Notes: generated from the sequence alone by a model not told the origin. 16,589 bases of DNA from an uncultured Corynebacterium sp. (GCF_943914015.1 NZ_CALUAK010000053.1:1-16589), one strand, 5' to 3'. Counted from the first letter of the stretch, positions 7,065 to 14,074 are shown. A program made the numbers and translations.

Positions 7065-7079
7065 TAGGCTTATCCATTG
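7065..7079 (+). promoter_or_regulatory. Candidate -10 element for leaderless prfB
   Basis: TAGGCT (7065-7070) fits the TANNNT pattern and ends 8 bases before the GTG start of prfB, so the message would begin at or next to the start codon. No purine-rich ribosome binding site precedes the GTG. The whole 39-bp gap to the divergent phosphatase gene must hold both promoters. Confidence 0.4.
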
Positions 7080-8179
7080 TGCAACCCGATGTAGCTTCTG
7101 ATATTGAGTCCCTGTCCGACACGTTAACCACCATTGAGAAGGTGCTTGACCTCAACGCATTGTCTGAGCGCGCACGTGAGCTAGAACTCAAGGCCGCCGA
7201 CCCGTTGCTGTGGGATGACCCAACGAACGCACAGAAGGTTACCTCCGATCTCAGCCACACGCAGTCCACGCTGAAGAAGGTTCGCGCCCTGCGCCAGCGC
7301 GTCGAGGATCTCCCGGTCATGTACGAGCTCGCCGAGGAGGAAAACGAGGGCACGGAGCTTGCCGATGACGAACGTGCCGATCTCCGCCAGGCCATCGAGT
7401 CCATGGAGGTGCAGACCATGCTCTCTGGCGAGTATGACGAGCGCGACGCGGTGGTCACCATTCGCTCCGGTGCCGGCGGTGTCGATGCGGCAGACTGGGC
7501 GGAGATGCTCATGCGCATGTACATCCGGTGGGCGGAAAAGGAAGGCCACAAGGTCCAGGTCTTCGATACGTCCTACGCCGAGGAGGCGGGCATCAAGTCC
7601 GCGACGTTCCAGGTTTCGGATCCCTATATGTACGGCACGCTGTCGGTGGAGCAGGGCACGCACCGTCTCGTCCGTATCAGCCCCTTTGATAACCAGGCGC
7701 GTCGCCAGACCTCCTTTGCGGAGGTGGAGGTGCTCCCAGTCGTGGAAAAGACGGACCACATTGACATCCCCGATTCGGATGTCCGCGTGGATGTTTACCG
7801 TTCGTCTGGCCCCGGTGGCCAGTCGGTGAACACGACGGACTCCGCCGTGCGTATCACGCACATCCCCACGGGCATCGTGGTGACCTGCCAGAACGAAAAA
7901 TCGCAGATCCAAAACAGGGCCTCAGCCATGGCCGTCCTCCAGTCCCGGCTGCTGGAGCGGAAGCGCCAGGAGGAGCAGGCGGCGATGGACGCGCTCGGCG
8001 CTGGCGGGGAGGCCAGCTGGGGTAACCAGATGCGCTCCTATGTCCTTCACCCGTACCAGATGGTGAAGGATTTGCGGACCAACTACGAGGTGGGTGACCC
8101 GTCGAAGGTACTCGACGGCGACATCGACGGGTTCCTTGAGGCGGGCATTCGCTGGCGCATGGCGGAGAATAACAAGTAA
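7079..8179 (+). CDS. prfB: Peptide chain release factor 2
   Basis: RF2 reads UGA and UAA stop codons and triggers release of the finished peptide on the ribosome. The 366-residue protein has the stop-codon-reading SPF tripeptide (201-203, in RISPFDNQ) and the catalytic GGQ (246-248, in SSGPGGQSVNT). The N-terminal helical domain and the SGAGGVDAADWAEMLMRMY block are typical. The start is GTG 7079, since homology begins there (VQPDVASDIESL, like MEPDRQAEIAAL in Mycobacterium). The frame is open upstream to 6800, but that part is antisense to the phosphatase gene. There is no in-frame UGA near codon 25, so the programmed +1 frameshift known from many prfB genes is absent. The methyltransferase gene begins directly at its stop codon. 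Confidence 0.95.
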   Translation: MQPDVASDIESLSDTLTTIEKVLDLNALSERARELELKAADPLLWDDPTNAQKVTSDLSHTQSTLKKVRALRQRVEDLPVMYELAEEENEGTELADDERADLRQAIESMEVQTMLSGEYDERDAVVTIRSGAGGVDAADWAEMLMRMYIRWAEKEGHKVQVFDTSYAEEAGIKSATFQVSDPYMYGTLSVEQGTHRLVRISPFDNQARRQTSFAEVEVLPVVEKTDHIDIPDSDVRVDVYRSSGPGGQSVNTTDSAVRITHIPTGIVVTCQNEKSQIQNRASAMAVLQSRLLERKRQEEQAAMDALGAGGEASWGNQMRSYVLHPYQMVKDLRTNYEVGDPSKVLDGDIDGFLEAGIRWRMAENNK

Positions 8180-8731
8180 ATGTCCATAGCTGAGGAATGG
8201 GACGAGCGCTATCGTCAGTTCGACCGCATGTGGAGTGGCAATCCCAACAGTGCACTTCTTCACGCCGTCGCGTCCTTGGGGCTTAGGCCCGGCTTTGCCG
8301 TCGATGTGGGGTGTGGGGAAGGCGCTGACGCCCTCTGGCTTTCCGACGCTGGGTGGCACGTCACAGCCTTCGATCCCTCCTCCGTCGCCATTACTCGAGC
8401 CCGCGCAGCCGATGCGAAAGGTGCGGTCACCTGGCTCGTCGGTCGTCTCGAAGACGTCGACGTGGAGGGTACCTTCGGCCTCGTGACGGTGATGTACCCT
8501 GTCCTCGATGCCACCGACGACACAGTCTCACGCCTGTGGAGCCTCGTCGCACCTGGGGGAGTGCTGCTATTTGTCCACCATGAGGGATGCTCAGACATCT
8601 TGACTCCAGATGATGTCGCAAAGATGTCCCCGGGGCGCGTCATCCTCAACGAAACACATGAGAAAGATGTCACGCACGGTGCCGGTGCGCACCACCACAC
8701 GGATCACATTATTGCGGTTTGGGCCGAGTAG
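8180..8731 (+). CDS. SAM-dependent class I methyltransferase, small
   Basis: This 183-residue cytoplasmic protein carries methyltransferase motif I, VDVGCGEGADALWLS (about 41-55), the acidic post-I residue in VTAFDPSSVAITRAR, and a motif near LVAPGGVLLFVHH. It resembles the TehB/thiopurine-methyltransferase-like group. The substrate is not evident. The His-rich tail (GAGAHHHTDH) is unusual and could bind metal. ATG follows the prfB TAA with no gap, so it is translationally coupled to prfB. The pairing does not make it a release-factor glutamine methyltransferase: it lacks the NPPY motif of PrmC. A strong shared terminator follows. Confidence 0.8.
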   Translation: MSIAEEWDERYRQFDRMWSGNPNSALLHAVASLGLRPGFAVDVGCGEGADALWLSDAGWHVTAFDPSSVAITRARAADAKGAVTWLVGRLEDVDVEGTFGLVTVMYPVLDATDDTVSRLWSLVAPGGVLLFVHHEGCSDILTPDDVAKMSPGRVILNETHEKDVTHGAGAHHHTDHIIAVWAE

Positions 8732-8752
8732 GACTTCGGAAAACAACGAAAA

Positions 8753-8782
8753 AAGGACCGGCAGGAAAACCTGCCGATCCTT
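8753..8782. terminator. Bidirectional terminator between the methyltransferase and CAP-protein genes
   Basis: A 13-bp stem with one mismatch (8753-8765 with 8770-8782, loop AAAA) lies between convergent genes. On the minus strand it is followed by a run of six T, making it a canonical terminator for the CAP gene. On the plus strand the tail is weaker (TTATAT). A second small hairpin, CCCC-gatgc-GGGG, lies near 8798-8810. Confidence 0.85.
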
Positions 8783-8816
8783 ATATGCGACCTCTCTCCC
8801 CGATGCGGGGGTCTAG

Positions 8817-9863
8817 TTAGATCTGGATGATGCCGGCCTGGCGTGCCCAGTTCACAAGCGCGCTGACAATGCCGAGGATAGCTACCGCAAGACCAATGCC
8901 CGCCGCAGCCTTCTGACCGTCGGTCGCGTCCTCCGAGGACAAAATGTCGGAGTTTGCACTCATGTTGTTGTAGTCAAAGCTGCCCTGGACACCGAGCCCA
9001 CCGGGGTTGTTTTGACCGCCTGGTTCATTGTCGGAGCCTCCAGGATTCTTCGAAGGCTTCGGCTTAGGCGTTCCTGAAACGATGCCGGTGGGGGTTTCGT
9101 TCGCAAGTGCGGCGCGGTGAAGGTTCACTGTTCGGTTTCCTCCAGGGAGGTTATCCGACGTGATGGGAGAATTAGAGCCAAAGCCGGCACCGGTAAACCA
9201 GCCATCACTTCCCTTCACGTATCCGAAGCCGAAATAGCGGAGTTCAGGATTGATCAGGGTGTGCACGTGGCCGTTCTGTTGGGTCCACTGTCCGCTGCTG
9301 GCACGGAGTGCCTTTTCCTCGCCTTTACCCCACTGGTCGATGATCATGGAGCGAATCCCGACATTATTGGAATGCTTAGCGAGGATTTCAGCCCAACTTC
9401 CTTTGCCTTGGTACGTGGCTGAGGAAACGTGAGCACACTTAGAACGGTCGCTGAGCTGGCAGGTGGAGTTTGTAGGACGGGAGTGAGAAATTGCACCCTT
9501 GTCTGAATTTTCCGCAGCACGCTGGATCGCGATACGGGCGAAGCCACCGTCGGCTTGAACAGCGTTGACGTAAGCTTCCTTCGAGTTCAGCCCGTGCTTT
9601 GCTGCCTGTTGTCGGATCGACATTCCGTCGTAGGGCAAATTCAGATCCCAGGCCCGGGCGCGGTAATCCTTGAGTGCAGGAATGCCTTTAGTGCGCGAAT
9701 CGGAGAAGTCGAACGTCACAGGGACAGCCTTAAACTGCGATGTTGACACGTTGAGCTCAACGCCGGTGGTCGGGTCAGGATCTGCGAGTGCAGGGGCAGC
9801 GGTGACCAGGCCTGTTGCAAGGACAGATGCGGTGATCGCGGAAGCGAAACGGAAACGAGTCAC
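8817..9863 (-). CDS. Secreted CAP (SCP/PR-1) domain protein with Pro/Gly linker and C-terminal membrane helix
   Basis: This 348-residue protein starts with GTG (9863), preceded by AAAGGA at 5-base spacing. A Sec signal peptide ends at APALA (residue 27). A CAP-like region spans about 95-230: His127 (SHSRP), Glu159 (SWAEILA, in the place of the GENIA motif) and His199 (GHVHTLINPELRYFGFGYV), as in the family's putative metal site. A linker (about 262-292, KPKPSKNPGG and GGQNNPGG) leads to a C-terminal hydrophobic helix (about 319-338, AAGIGLAVAILGIVSALV), ending WARQAGIIQI. There is no LPXTG motif, so this is not a sortase substrate; the helix may anchor it in the cytoplasmic membrane or mycomembrane. 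Its function is unknown. It is divergent from the siderophore importer and may share its control region. Confidence 0.78.
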   Translation of the reverse strand: MTRFRFASAITASVLATGLVTAAPALADPDPTTGVELNVSTSQFKAVPVTFDFSDSRTKGIPALKDYRARAWDLNLPYDGMSIRQQAAKHGLNSKEAYVNAVQADGGFARIAIQRAAENSDKGAISHSRPTNSTCQLSDRSKCAHVSSATYQGKGSWAEILAKHSNNVGIRSMIIDQWGKGEEKALRASSGQWTQQNGHVHTLINPELRYFGFGYVKGSDGWFTGAGFGSNSPITSDNLPGGNRTVNLHRAALANETPTGIVSGTPKPKPSKNPGGSDNEPGGQNNPGGLGVQGSFDYNNMSANSDILSSEDATDGQKAAAGIGLAVAILGIVSALVNWARQAGIIQI

Positions 9864-9980
9864 GATAATCCTTTCGGGGGAATGTATTGATGTAGAAAAA
9901 TACTACCAGAAAAGTGCCATCAAGCTGTGAAACACCTGTGAGGGGTAAATAGGTCAAGTTTTTAGTTAGCTCGCCCTATG

Positions 9981-10016
9981 TTAGGGTTGACTTACTTTTT
10001 GCGAAAAGGTTATGGT
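9981..10016 (+). promoter_or_regulatory. Candidate siderophore-operon promoter with DtxR-like box over the -35
   Basis: TTGACT (9987-9992) and TATGGT (10011-10016), 18 bp apart, form a reasonable promoter. TTAGGGTTGACTTACTTTT (9981-9999) overlaps the -35 and agrees with the DtxR/IdeR consensus at 12 of 19 positions, with a good left half and a poor right half. A further AGGTTA half-site lies at 10007-10012, next to the -10. Just upstream, CCCTATGTTAGGG (9974-9986) is an inverted repeat, and 9961-9979 is another 12/19 DtxR-like match. Iron repression by DtxR is known for corynebacterial siderophore transporters, but this particular site is only a candidate. Confidence 0.42.
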
Positions 10017-10024
10017 GTATTTAA

Positions 10025-10048
10025 TTGCGCAACTAAACAGTTGCGTAA
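10025..10048. repeat. 10-bp inverted repeat upstream of the siderophore operon leader
   Basis: TTGCGCAACT and AGTTGCGTAA flank AAAC. The two arms pair at 9 of 10 positions as DNA (10 of 10 as RNA with one G-U). It lies just downstream of the TATGGT -10 and just upstream of a second possible -10, TATATA (10050-10055). It could be a repressor operator over the -35 of that second promoter, or a hairpin at the 5' end of the longer transcript. Confidence 0.5.
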
Positions 10049-10062
10049 ATATATATGACGGC

Positions 10063-10171
10063 ATCGCGTGTTTCTGCACAAGGCACGATGTGTCGAAGTA
10101 ACGAGAAACGTGGATTTCCGAAGTACGGAAACCACACGTTGTCGCGAAACACGGCGTAGAAAGGTGACTTC
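10063..10171 (+). promoter_or_regulatory. Structured 5' leader of the siderophore importer operon (three-way-junction candidate)
   Basis: About 110 nt before the binding-protein start can fold into a closing stem and two hairpins. P1 pairs CGTGTTTC (10067-10074) with GAAACACG (10146-10153), perfect 8 bp, extendable by 2 bp across a bulge. P2 pairs GCACA (10076-10080) with TGTGT (10089-10093). P3 (10107-10140) has AACGTG/CACGTT outside and TTTCCG/CGGAAA inside with loop AAGTA. P1 ends 6 nt before the ribosome binding site AAAGG (10160-10164). TTTCT at 10071-10075 could instead pair with AGAAA at 10158-10162 beside that site, so two exclusive states are conceivable. It matches no riboswitch class I recognise. 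Confidence 0.45.
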
Positions 10172-11143
10172 ATGGCTCACAAGAAAATTGGCGGCCTCAT
10201 CGCTGGCTTCATTGCGACCGGACTAGTCCTGACCGGTTGCTCGGACACAACAACCACCTCTGAAACCGGCACGCAGGCTGCAGAAGCATCCACCGTTACC
10301 GTCGACACGGATAACGGCCCCGTCGAGGTTCCGGTCAACCCCGAGTCCGTTGTGAGCCTGGATAACCGCACCTTCGAGACGCTGTACGACTGGGGAGTAA
10401 AGCTCAAGGCCGCCCCGCGTGAGCTGATGCCGGACACCATCGCCTACAAGAACGACGAGTCCATCGTCGATGTCGGAAACCACCGTGAGCCGAACCTCGA
10501 GGCCATCGTTGCAGCCAACCCGGATGTCATCATCCAGGGCCAGCGCTTCACCAAGTACGCCGATGACCTGAAGGAACTCTCCGGCGACGCGCCCTTCGTT
10601 GACCTCAACGTCCGCGAAGGCCAGCCGATTGACTCGGAGCTCAAGCGCCAGACCACCGAGCTTGGCAAGATCTTCGATAAGAACAAGGAAGCCGAGGCTC
10701 TGAACAAGGAGCTTGACGACGCCGTCGCAAAGGCTAAGGAAGCCTACAACCCGGAGGAAAAGGTCCTCGCAGTGAACGTCTCCGGTGGCAAGATCGGGTT
10801 TATCGCCCCGGAGAAGGGCCGCGCCATTGGCCCTCTGTACCCAGTCCTCGGCCTGACCCCGGCACTGGAGATTGAAAACTCCTCCGATAACCACAAGGGC
10901 GACGAGGTTTCCGTCGAGGCAATTGTTGCCGCCAACCCGCAGTGGATCCTCGTCCTCGACCGCGACGCAGCCGTCGACGACAACGCCACCCCGGCGAAGG
11001 AAGTTCTGGAGAACAACGACGCTCTGAAGAACGTTGATGCAGTTAAGAACGGCCACGTTGTGTACATGCCCGCCGATACGTACACTAACGAGTCGATTCA
11101 GACTTACATCGAATTCCTGAATGAGCTCGCTAGCAAGTTTTAA
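10172..11143 (+). CDS. Ferric-siderophore ABC transporter, substrate-binding lipoprotein
   Basis: This 323-residue lipoprotein captures an iron chelate outside the membrane and delivers it to the permeases encoded downstream. The signal peptide ends in the lipobox LTGC with the lipidated Cys23, followed by a Thr/Ser-rich tether. The rest is a Peripla_BP_2 (class III) fold: VTVDTDNGPVEVPVNPESVVSLD, NLEAIVAANPDVIIQG, a long helical linker (about 180-195), and VSVEAIVAANPQWILVLDRD. The style resembles the CeuE/YclQ/VctP group, which binds catecholate-type chelates; the actual ligand is inferred only. ATG 10172 has GAAAGG at about 7-base spacing. The long structured leader and a possible DtxR site suggest iron control. 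A hairpin after the gene may allow higher expression than the membrane genes. Confidence 0.9.
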   Translation: MAHKKIGGLIAGFIATGLVLTGCSDTTTTSETGTQAAEASTVTVDTDNGPVEVPVNPESVVSLDNRTFETLYDWGVKLKAAPRELMPDTIAYKNDESIVDVGNHREPNLEAIVAANPDVIIQGQRFTKYADDLKELSGDAPFVDLNVREGQPIDSELKRQTTELGKIFDKNKEAEALNKELDDAVAKAKEAYNPEEKVLAVNVSGGKIGFIAPEKGRAIGPLYPVLGLTPALEIENSSDNHKGDEVSVEAIVAANPQWILVLDRDAAVDDNATPAKEVLENNDALKNVDAVKNGHVVYMPADTYTNESIQTYIEFLNELASKF

Positions 11144-11157
11144 AAACCTGTAACGAA

Positions 11158-11197
11158 TGCCCCTCCCGAATTCGACGCTTTGTCGGCGGGAGGGGCA
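11158..11197 (+). promoter_or_regulatory. GC-rich intercistronic hairpin between binding protein and permease genes
   Basis: TGCCCCTCCCG (11158-11168) and CGGGAGGGGCA (11187-11197) form a perfect 11-bp stem enclosing a smaller CGAC/GTCG hairpin. No T tract follows (CAAACAAGC), so it is unlikely to be a full terminator. It probably stabilises the upstream message or partly stops transcription, giving more binding protein than permease, as is common in binding-protein transporter operons. Confidence 0.75.
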
Positions 11198-11224
11198 CAA
11201 ACAAGCAACGAGGAGGGCGACTCG

Positions 11225-12202
11225 ATGAGCGCACCTGTGGACACCAGGCAACCGAAAAAAGAAAAGGCCTGGCCACTAGCTGCAGCAGTCATCGTCGTCG
11301 CAGTGCTCCTCGTTGCTTCACTTTTTACGGGGGTTTACGACCTGTCCAATGAGGACGGGCTCGAGATGTTCTTTACCACCCGCGTCCCGCGCACCGTCGC
11401 GCTTATCTTGTCCGGGGCAGTGATGGCCATGAGTGGTCTCGTGATGCAGCTCATCACACAAAACCGCTTCGTCGAACCGACGACAACAGGGACAACAGAG
11501 TGGGCCGGTCTCGGCCTCATTGGCATCATGATCGTCTGGCCCACGGCACCGATCCTTGTGCGTATGGTCGCAGCAGTCGTTGCCGCCACGGTCGGTACGA
11601 CCATCTTTTTCCTCTTCCTGCGACGCGTCTCCCTCCGCAGCTCACTCGTGGTACCCATCGTGGGAATCATGCTCGGTGCGGTTGTCGGAGCCTTGTCGAC
11701 GTTCGTTGCGCTGCAATTCGATATGTTGCAATCCCTCGGTGTTTGGTTCGCGGGCTCGTTCACTTCTGTCATTAAAGGACAATACGAGGTCCTCTGGATT
11801 GTCACCATCGTCCTCGTCGTGGTGTGGTTTATCGCCGACCGGCTGACAGCAGCAGGACTCGGCGAGGATGTTGCTACCAACCTGGGCATCAATTACAAGA
11901 ACGTCATGCTTGTAGGCACGCTCCTCATTGCTGTCGCCACCGGCGTGGTCACCGTGGTAGTGGGCAACCTCCCGTTCCTGGGGCTTATCGTTCCCAATAT
12001 CGTTTCTCTTATCCGCGGCGATAACCTGCGCAAGAATCTGCCGTGGGTGGCGCTTTTGGGCGTTGGTACCGTCACAGCATGTGACCTCATCGGCCGCACG
12101 ATCATCATGCCGTTTGAAATCCCTGTCTCAGTGGTGCTGGGTGTCGTCGGTGCCGCCGTGTTCATTGCACTGCTTGTCCGTACCACGAAGAAGGCAGGGT
12201 AA
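11225..12202 (+). CDS. Ferric-siderophore ABC transporter, FecCD-family permease 1
   Basis: This 325-residue integral membrane protein forms half of the importer channel. Start ATG 11225 follows AGGAGGG with 7-base spacing; an upstream in-frame TTG at 11180 lies inside the intercistronic hairpin and is rejected. After a short charged N-terminus (KKEKAW) come about eight to ten hydrophobic segments. Family features include TTRVPRTVALILSGAVMAMSG, the coupling-helix region AGLGEDVATNLGINYKN, and NLPFLGLIVPNIVSLIRGDN. It resembles the YclN/VctD type. The next permease gene starts 6 bases after the stop, so the two are co-transcribed and probably form a heterodimer. Confidence 0.9.
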   Translation: MSAPVDTRQPKKEKAWPLAAAVIVVAVLLVASLFTGVYDLSNEDGLEMFFTTRVPRTVALILSGAVMAMSGLVMQLITQNRFVEPTTTGTTEWAGLGLIGIMIVWPTAPILVRMVAAVVAATVGTTIFFLFLRRVSLRSSLVVPIVGIMLGAVVGALSTFVALQFDMLQSLGVWFAGSFTSVIKGQYEVLWIVTIVLVVVWFIADRLTAAGLGEDVATNLGINYKNVMLVGTLLIAVATGVVTVVVGNLPFLGLIVPNIVSLIRGDNLRKNLPWVALLGVGTVTACDLIGRTIIMPFEIPVSVVLGVVGAAVFIALLVRTTKKAG

Positions 12203-12208
12203 GAAAAG

Positions 12209-13324
12209 GTGACGCAAGACGTGGAAATCAAGCCGTTTAATGCACCGATGAGCATCGAGCCCGCAGTTCCTTCTGCAGATCCCGTAGCCTCAGACCGTGA
12301 ACCCACGGGTGCGCATACTGCACGACGCAAGCGTGGGGCATTTGGCACGGAACGTGGCAAGCGTATGTACGGAATCACATTCTTCGGCGTAGTCGTGTGC
12401 TGTGTGCTTTTTACTGCCGGACTATTGCTGTACAAGAATCCGATGGAGTTCGGAACGGCGGGATTCTGGCTCATCGCCAAGCGCCGTGCTATTTCCCTCG
12501 GTGCCATGGCGATCGTCGCTGTGTGCCAGTCGCTCGCCACCGTCTGCTTCCACACCGTGACATCTAACCGCATTCTCACCCCCTCTATCATGGGGTTTGA
12601 GTCACTGTACCGACTGATTGCGACGGCGACCGTGTTCTTCTTCGGATCCTCGGCGCTCGTCAACTTTGAGGGTGTGGGGCTGTTCCTCTTCCAAGTGGCC
12701 TTGATGATCGGCCTGTCCCTGGCGCTGTACGGGTGGCTGTTTGTCGGCGGGGTGAAAAACCTTCACCTCATGCTGCTGGTCGGCATCGTCATCGGCGGTG
12801 GCCTTGGTTCCGTTGCCACCTTCATGCAGCGCATGCTGTACCCGTCCGAGTTCGACGTGCTGGCAGCGCGCCTGTTCGGTTCCGTTAATAACGCCGACGC
12901 TGATCTGTTCCCCGTTGCCATCCCGCTCGTCGTGCTCGCAGCGGCCGGGCTGTTTGCTCTGTCCGGCAAGCTGAACCTCGTCAGCCTGGGCGAGGACATC
13001 GCCATCAACCTCGGCGTGAATCACAAACGCGTGGTCATCGCGGTACTGGCGTTGGTATCCGTGCTCATGGCGGTATCGACATCGCTTGTCGGACCGATGA
13101 CGTTCCTCGGATTCCTCGTCGCCACGCTCACCTACCAGGCCTGCGACACCTACGATCACCGCCGAATCCTGCCTCTGTCCGTGTTCATGTGCTACGCCGT
13201 GCTTACCGGCTCGTACTTCTTTATGAACCATGTGTTCCATGCGCAGGGCGTAGTGTCGGTCGTTATTGAGCTTGTCGGCGGGCTCGCATTCCTCTGGGTC
13301 ATTATGAAGAAAGGACGCCTATGA
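12209..13324 (+). CDS. Ferric-siderophore ABC transporter, FecCD-family permease 2
   Basis: This 371-residue second membrane subunit has an unusually long hydrophilic N-terminus (about 50 residues, ending RRKRGAFGTERGKR) before the first membrane helix (MYGITFFGVVVCCVLFTAGLLL). Later features match the family: RRAISLGAMAIVAVCQSLATVCF, the coupling helix SLGEDIAINLGVNHKR, and GPMTFLGFLVATLTYQ. The start is uncertain: GTG 12209 has AGGG about 9 bases upstream; GTG 12221 or ATG 12248 would shorten only the cytoplasmic tail. Its stop overlaps the ATPase start (ATGA), a sign of coupled translation. It is the YclO/VctG-type partner of permease 1. Confidence 0.88.
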   Translation: MTQDVEIKPFNAPMSIEPAVPSADPVASDREPTGAHTARRKRGAFGTERGKRMYGITFFGVVVCCVLFTAGLLLYKNPMEFGTAGFWLIAKRRAISLGAMAIVAVCQSLATVCFHTVTSNRILTPSIMGFESLYRLIATATVFFFGSSALVNFEGVGLFLFQVALMIGLSLALYGWLFVGGVKNLHLMLLVGIVIGGGLGSVATFMQRMLYPSEFDVLAARLFGSVNNADADLFPVAIPLVVLAAAGLFALSGKLNLVSLGEDIAINLGVNHKRVVIAVLALVSVLMAVSTSLVGPMTFLGFLVATLTYQACDTYDHRRILPLSVFMCYAVLTGSYFFMNHVFHAQGVVSVVIELVGGLAFLWVIMKKGRL

Positions 13325-14073
13325 TCACCCTCGAAAAAGTACACAAGATCTACGGCTCTGATACCAATGTGGGCCCCGTAACGCTTGATATCCCATCCCA
13401 CGGTGTGACAGCGCTCGTCGGGCCAAACGGTGCAGGGAAATCTACCCTGCTCACCATGATTGGGCGCCTGTTGAAGATGGACGAGGGTGTCATCACCGTC
13501 GGTGGCATGGATGTCTCCACCGCCAAGTCTGCTGACCTTGCCAAAGTGCTCAGCATCCTGCGACAGGAAAACCACTTCATCACACGTCTGACCGTGCGCC
13601 AGCTCGTGGGCTTTGGTCGCTTCCCCTACAACAAGGGGCGCCCGACGGTTGAGGATGAGGACGTTATTGACCGCTACATTCGCTTCTTTGAGCTCGAGGA
13701 CTTGCAAGACCGCTACCTCGACGAGCTTTCTGGTGGCCAGCGCCAGCGCGCCTACGTGGCAATGGTACTAACCCAGGAAACGGAATATGTCCTCTTGGAT
13801 GAGCCACTGAATAACTTGGATATCGCCCACTCTGTGCAGATGATGCGGATGCTGCGACGCGCGGCCGACGAGTTCGGGCGCACGATCGTCGTCGTGCTCC
13901 ATGATCTGAACTTTGCAGCGCAGTACGCTGATTGCATCTGTGCGGTGAAAAATGGCCAGGTGTTTGCCCAGGGGTCTGTCGATGACGTCATGGTGGACAC
14001 GACGCTGACGGAGCTTTTCGGTACGCCGATCACCGTGATCAATGGTCCGAAGTGTAAGCTCGCCTGCTTCTAG
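13321..14073 (+). CDS. Ferric-siderophore ABC transporter, ATPase
   Basis: This 250-residue cytoplasmic ATPase drives siderophore import. It has Walker A GPNGAGKST (34-42), the signature LSGGQ (136-140), Walker B YVLLDEP (156-162) and the H-loop His194 (VLHDLNFAAQYAD). The LDEPLNNLDIAHSVQMMR and HDLNFAAQYAD segments are typical of FecE/FhuC-type iron-chelate ATPases. It overlaps the permease 2 stop by 4 bases and ends the importer operon. The order binding protein, permease, permease, ATPase gives a complete transporter without siderophore synthesis genes, which would fit uptake of a foreign siderophore. Confidence 0.93.
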   Translation: MITLEKVHKIYGSDTNVGPVTLDIPSHGVTALVGPNGAGKSTLLTMIGRLLKMDEGVITVGGMDVSTAKSADLAKVLSILRQENHFITRLTVRQLVGFGRFPYNKGRPTVEDEDVIDRYIRFFELEDLQDRYLDELSGGQRQRAYVAMVLTQETEYVLLDEPLNNLDIAHSVQMMRMLRRAADEFGRTIVVVLHDLNFAAQYADCICAVKNGQVFAQGSVDDVMVDTTLTELFGTPITVINGPKCKLACF

Positions 14074-14074
14074 C

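Noticed and set aside
6800..7078. N-terminal extension of prfB upstream of GTG 7079
   Set aside because: It is antisense to the phosphatase gene and not similar to RF2, while the RF2 N-terminus matches exactly from 7079.
7079..7200. Programmed +1 frameshift in prfB
   Set aside because: The reading frame is continuous from GTG 7079 with no internal UGA, so no frameshift is needed.
8817..9863. Sortase-anchored surface protein
   Set aside because: The C-terminal helix is not preceded by an LPXTG-like motif and is not followed by a basic tail.
10172..14073. Heme importer of the HmuTUV type
   Set aside because: There is no HtaA-like heme receptor nearby, and the binding protein and two distinct permeases fit the siderophore (YclNOPQ/VctPDGC-like) arrangement with separate permease genes.
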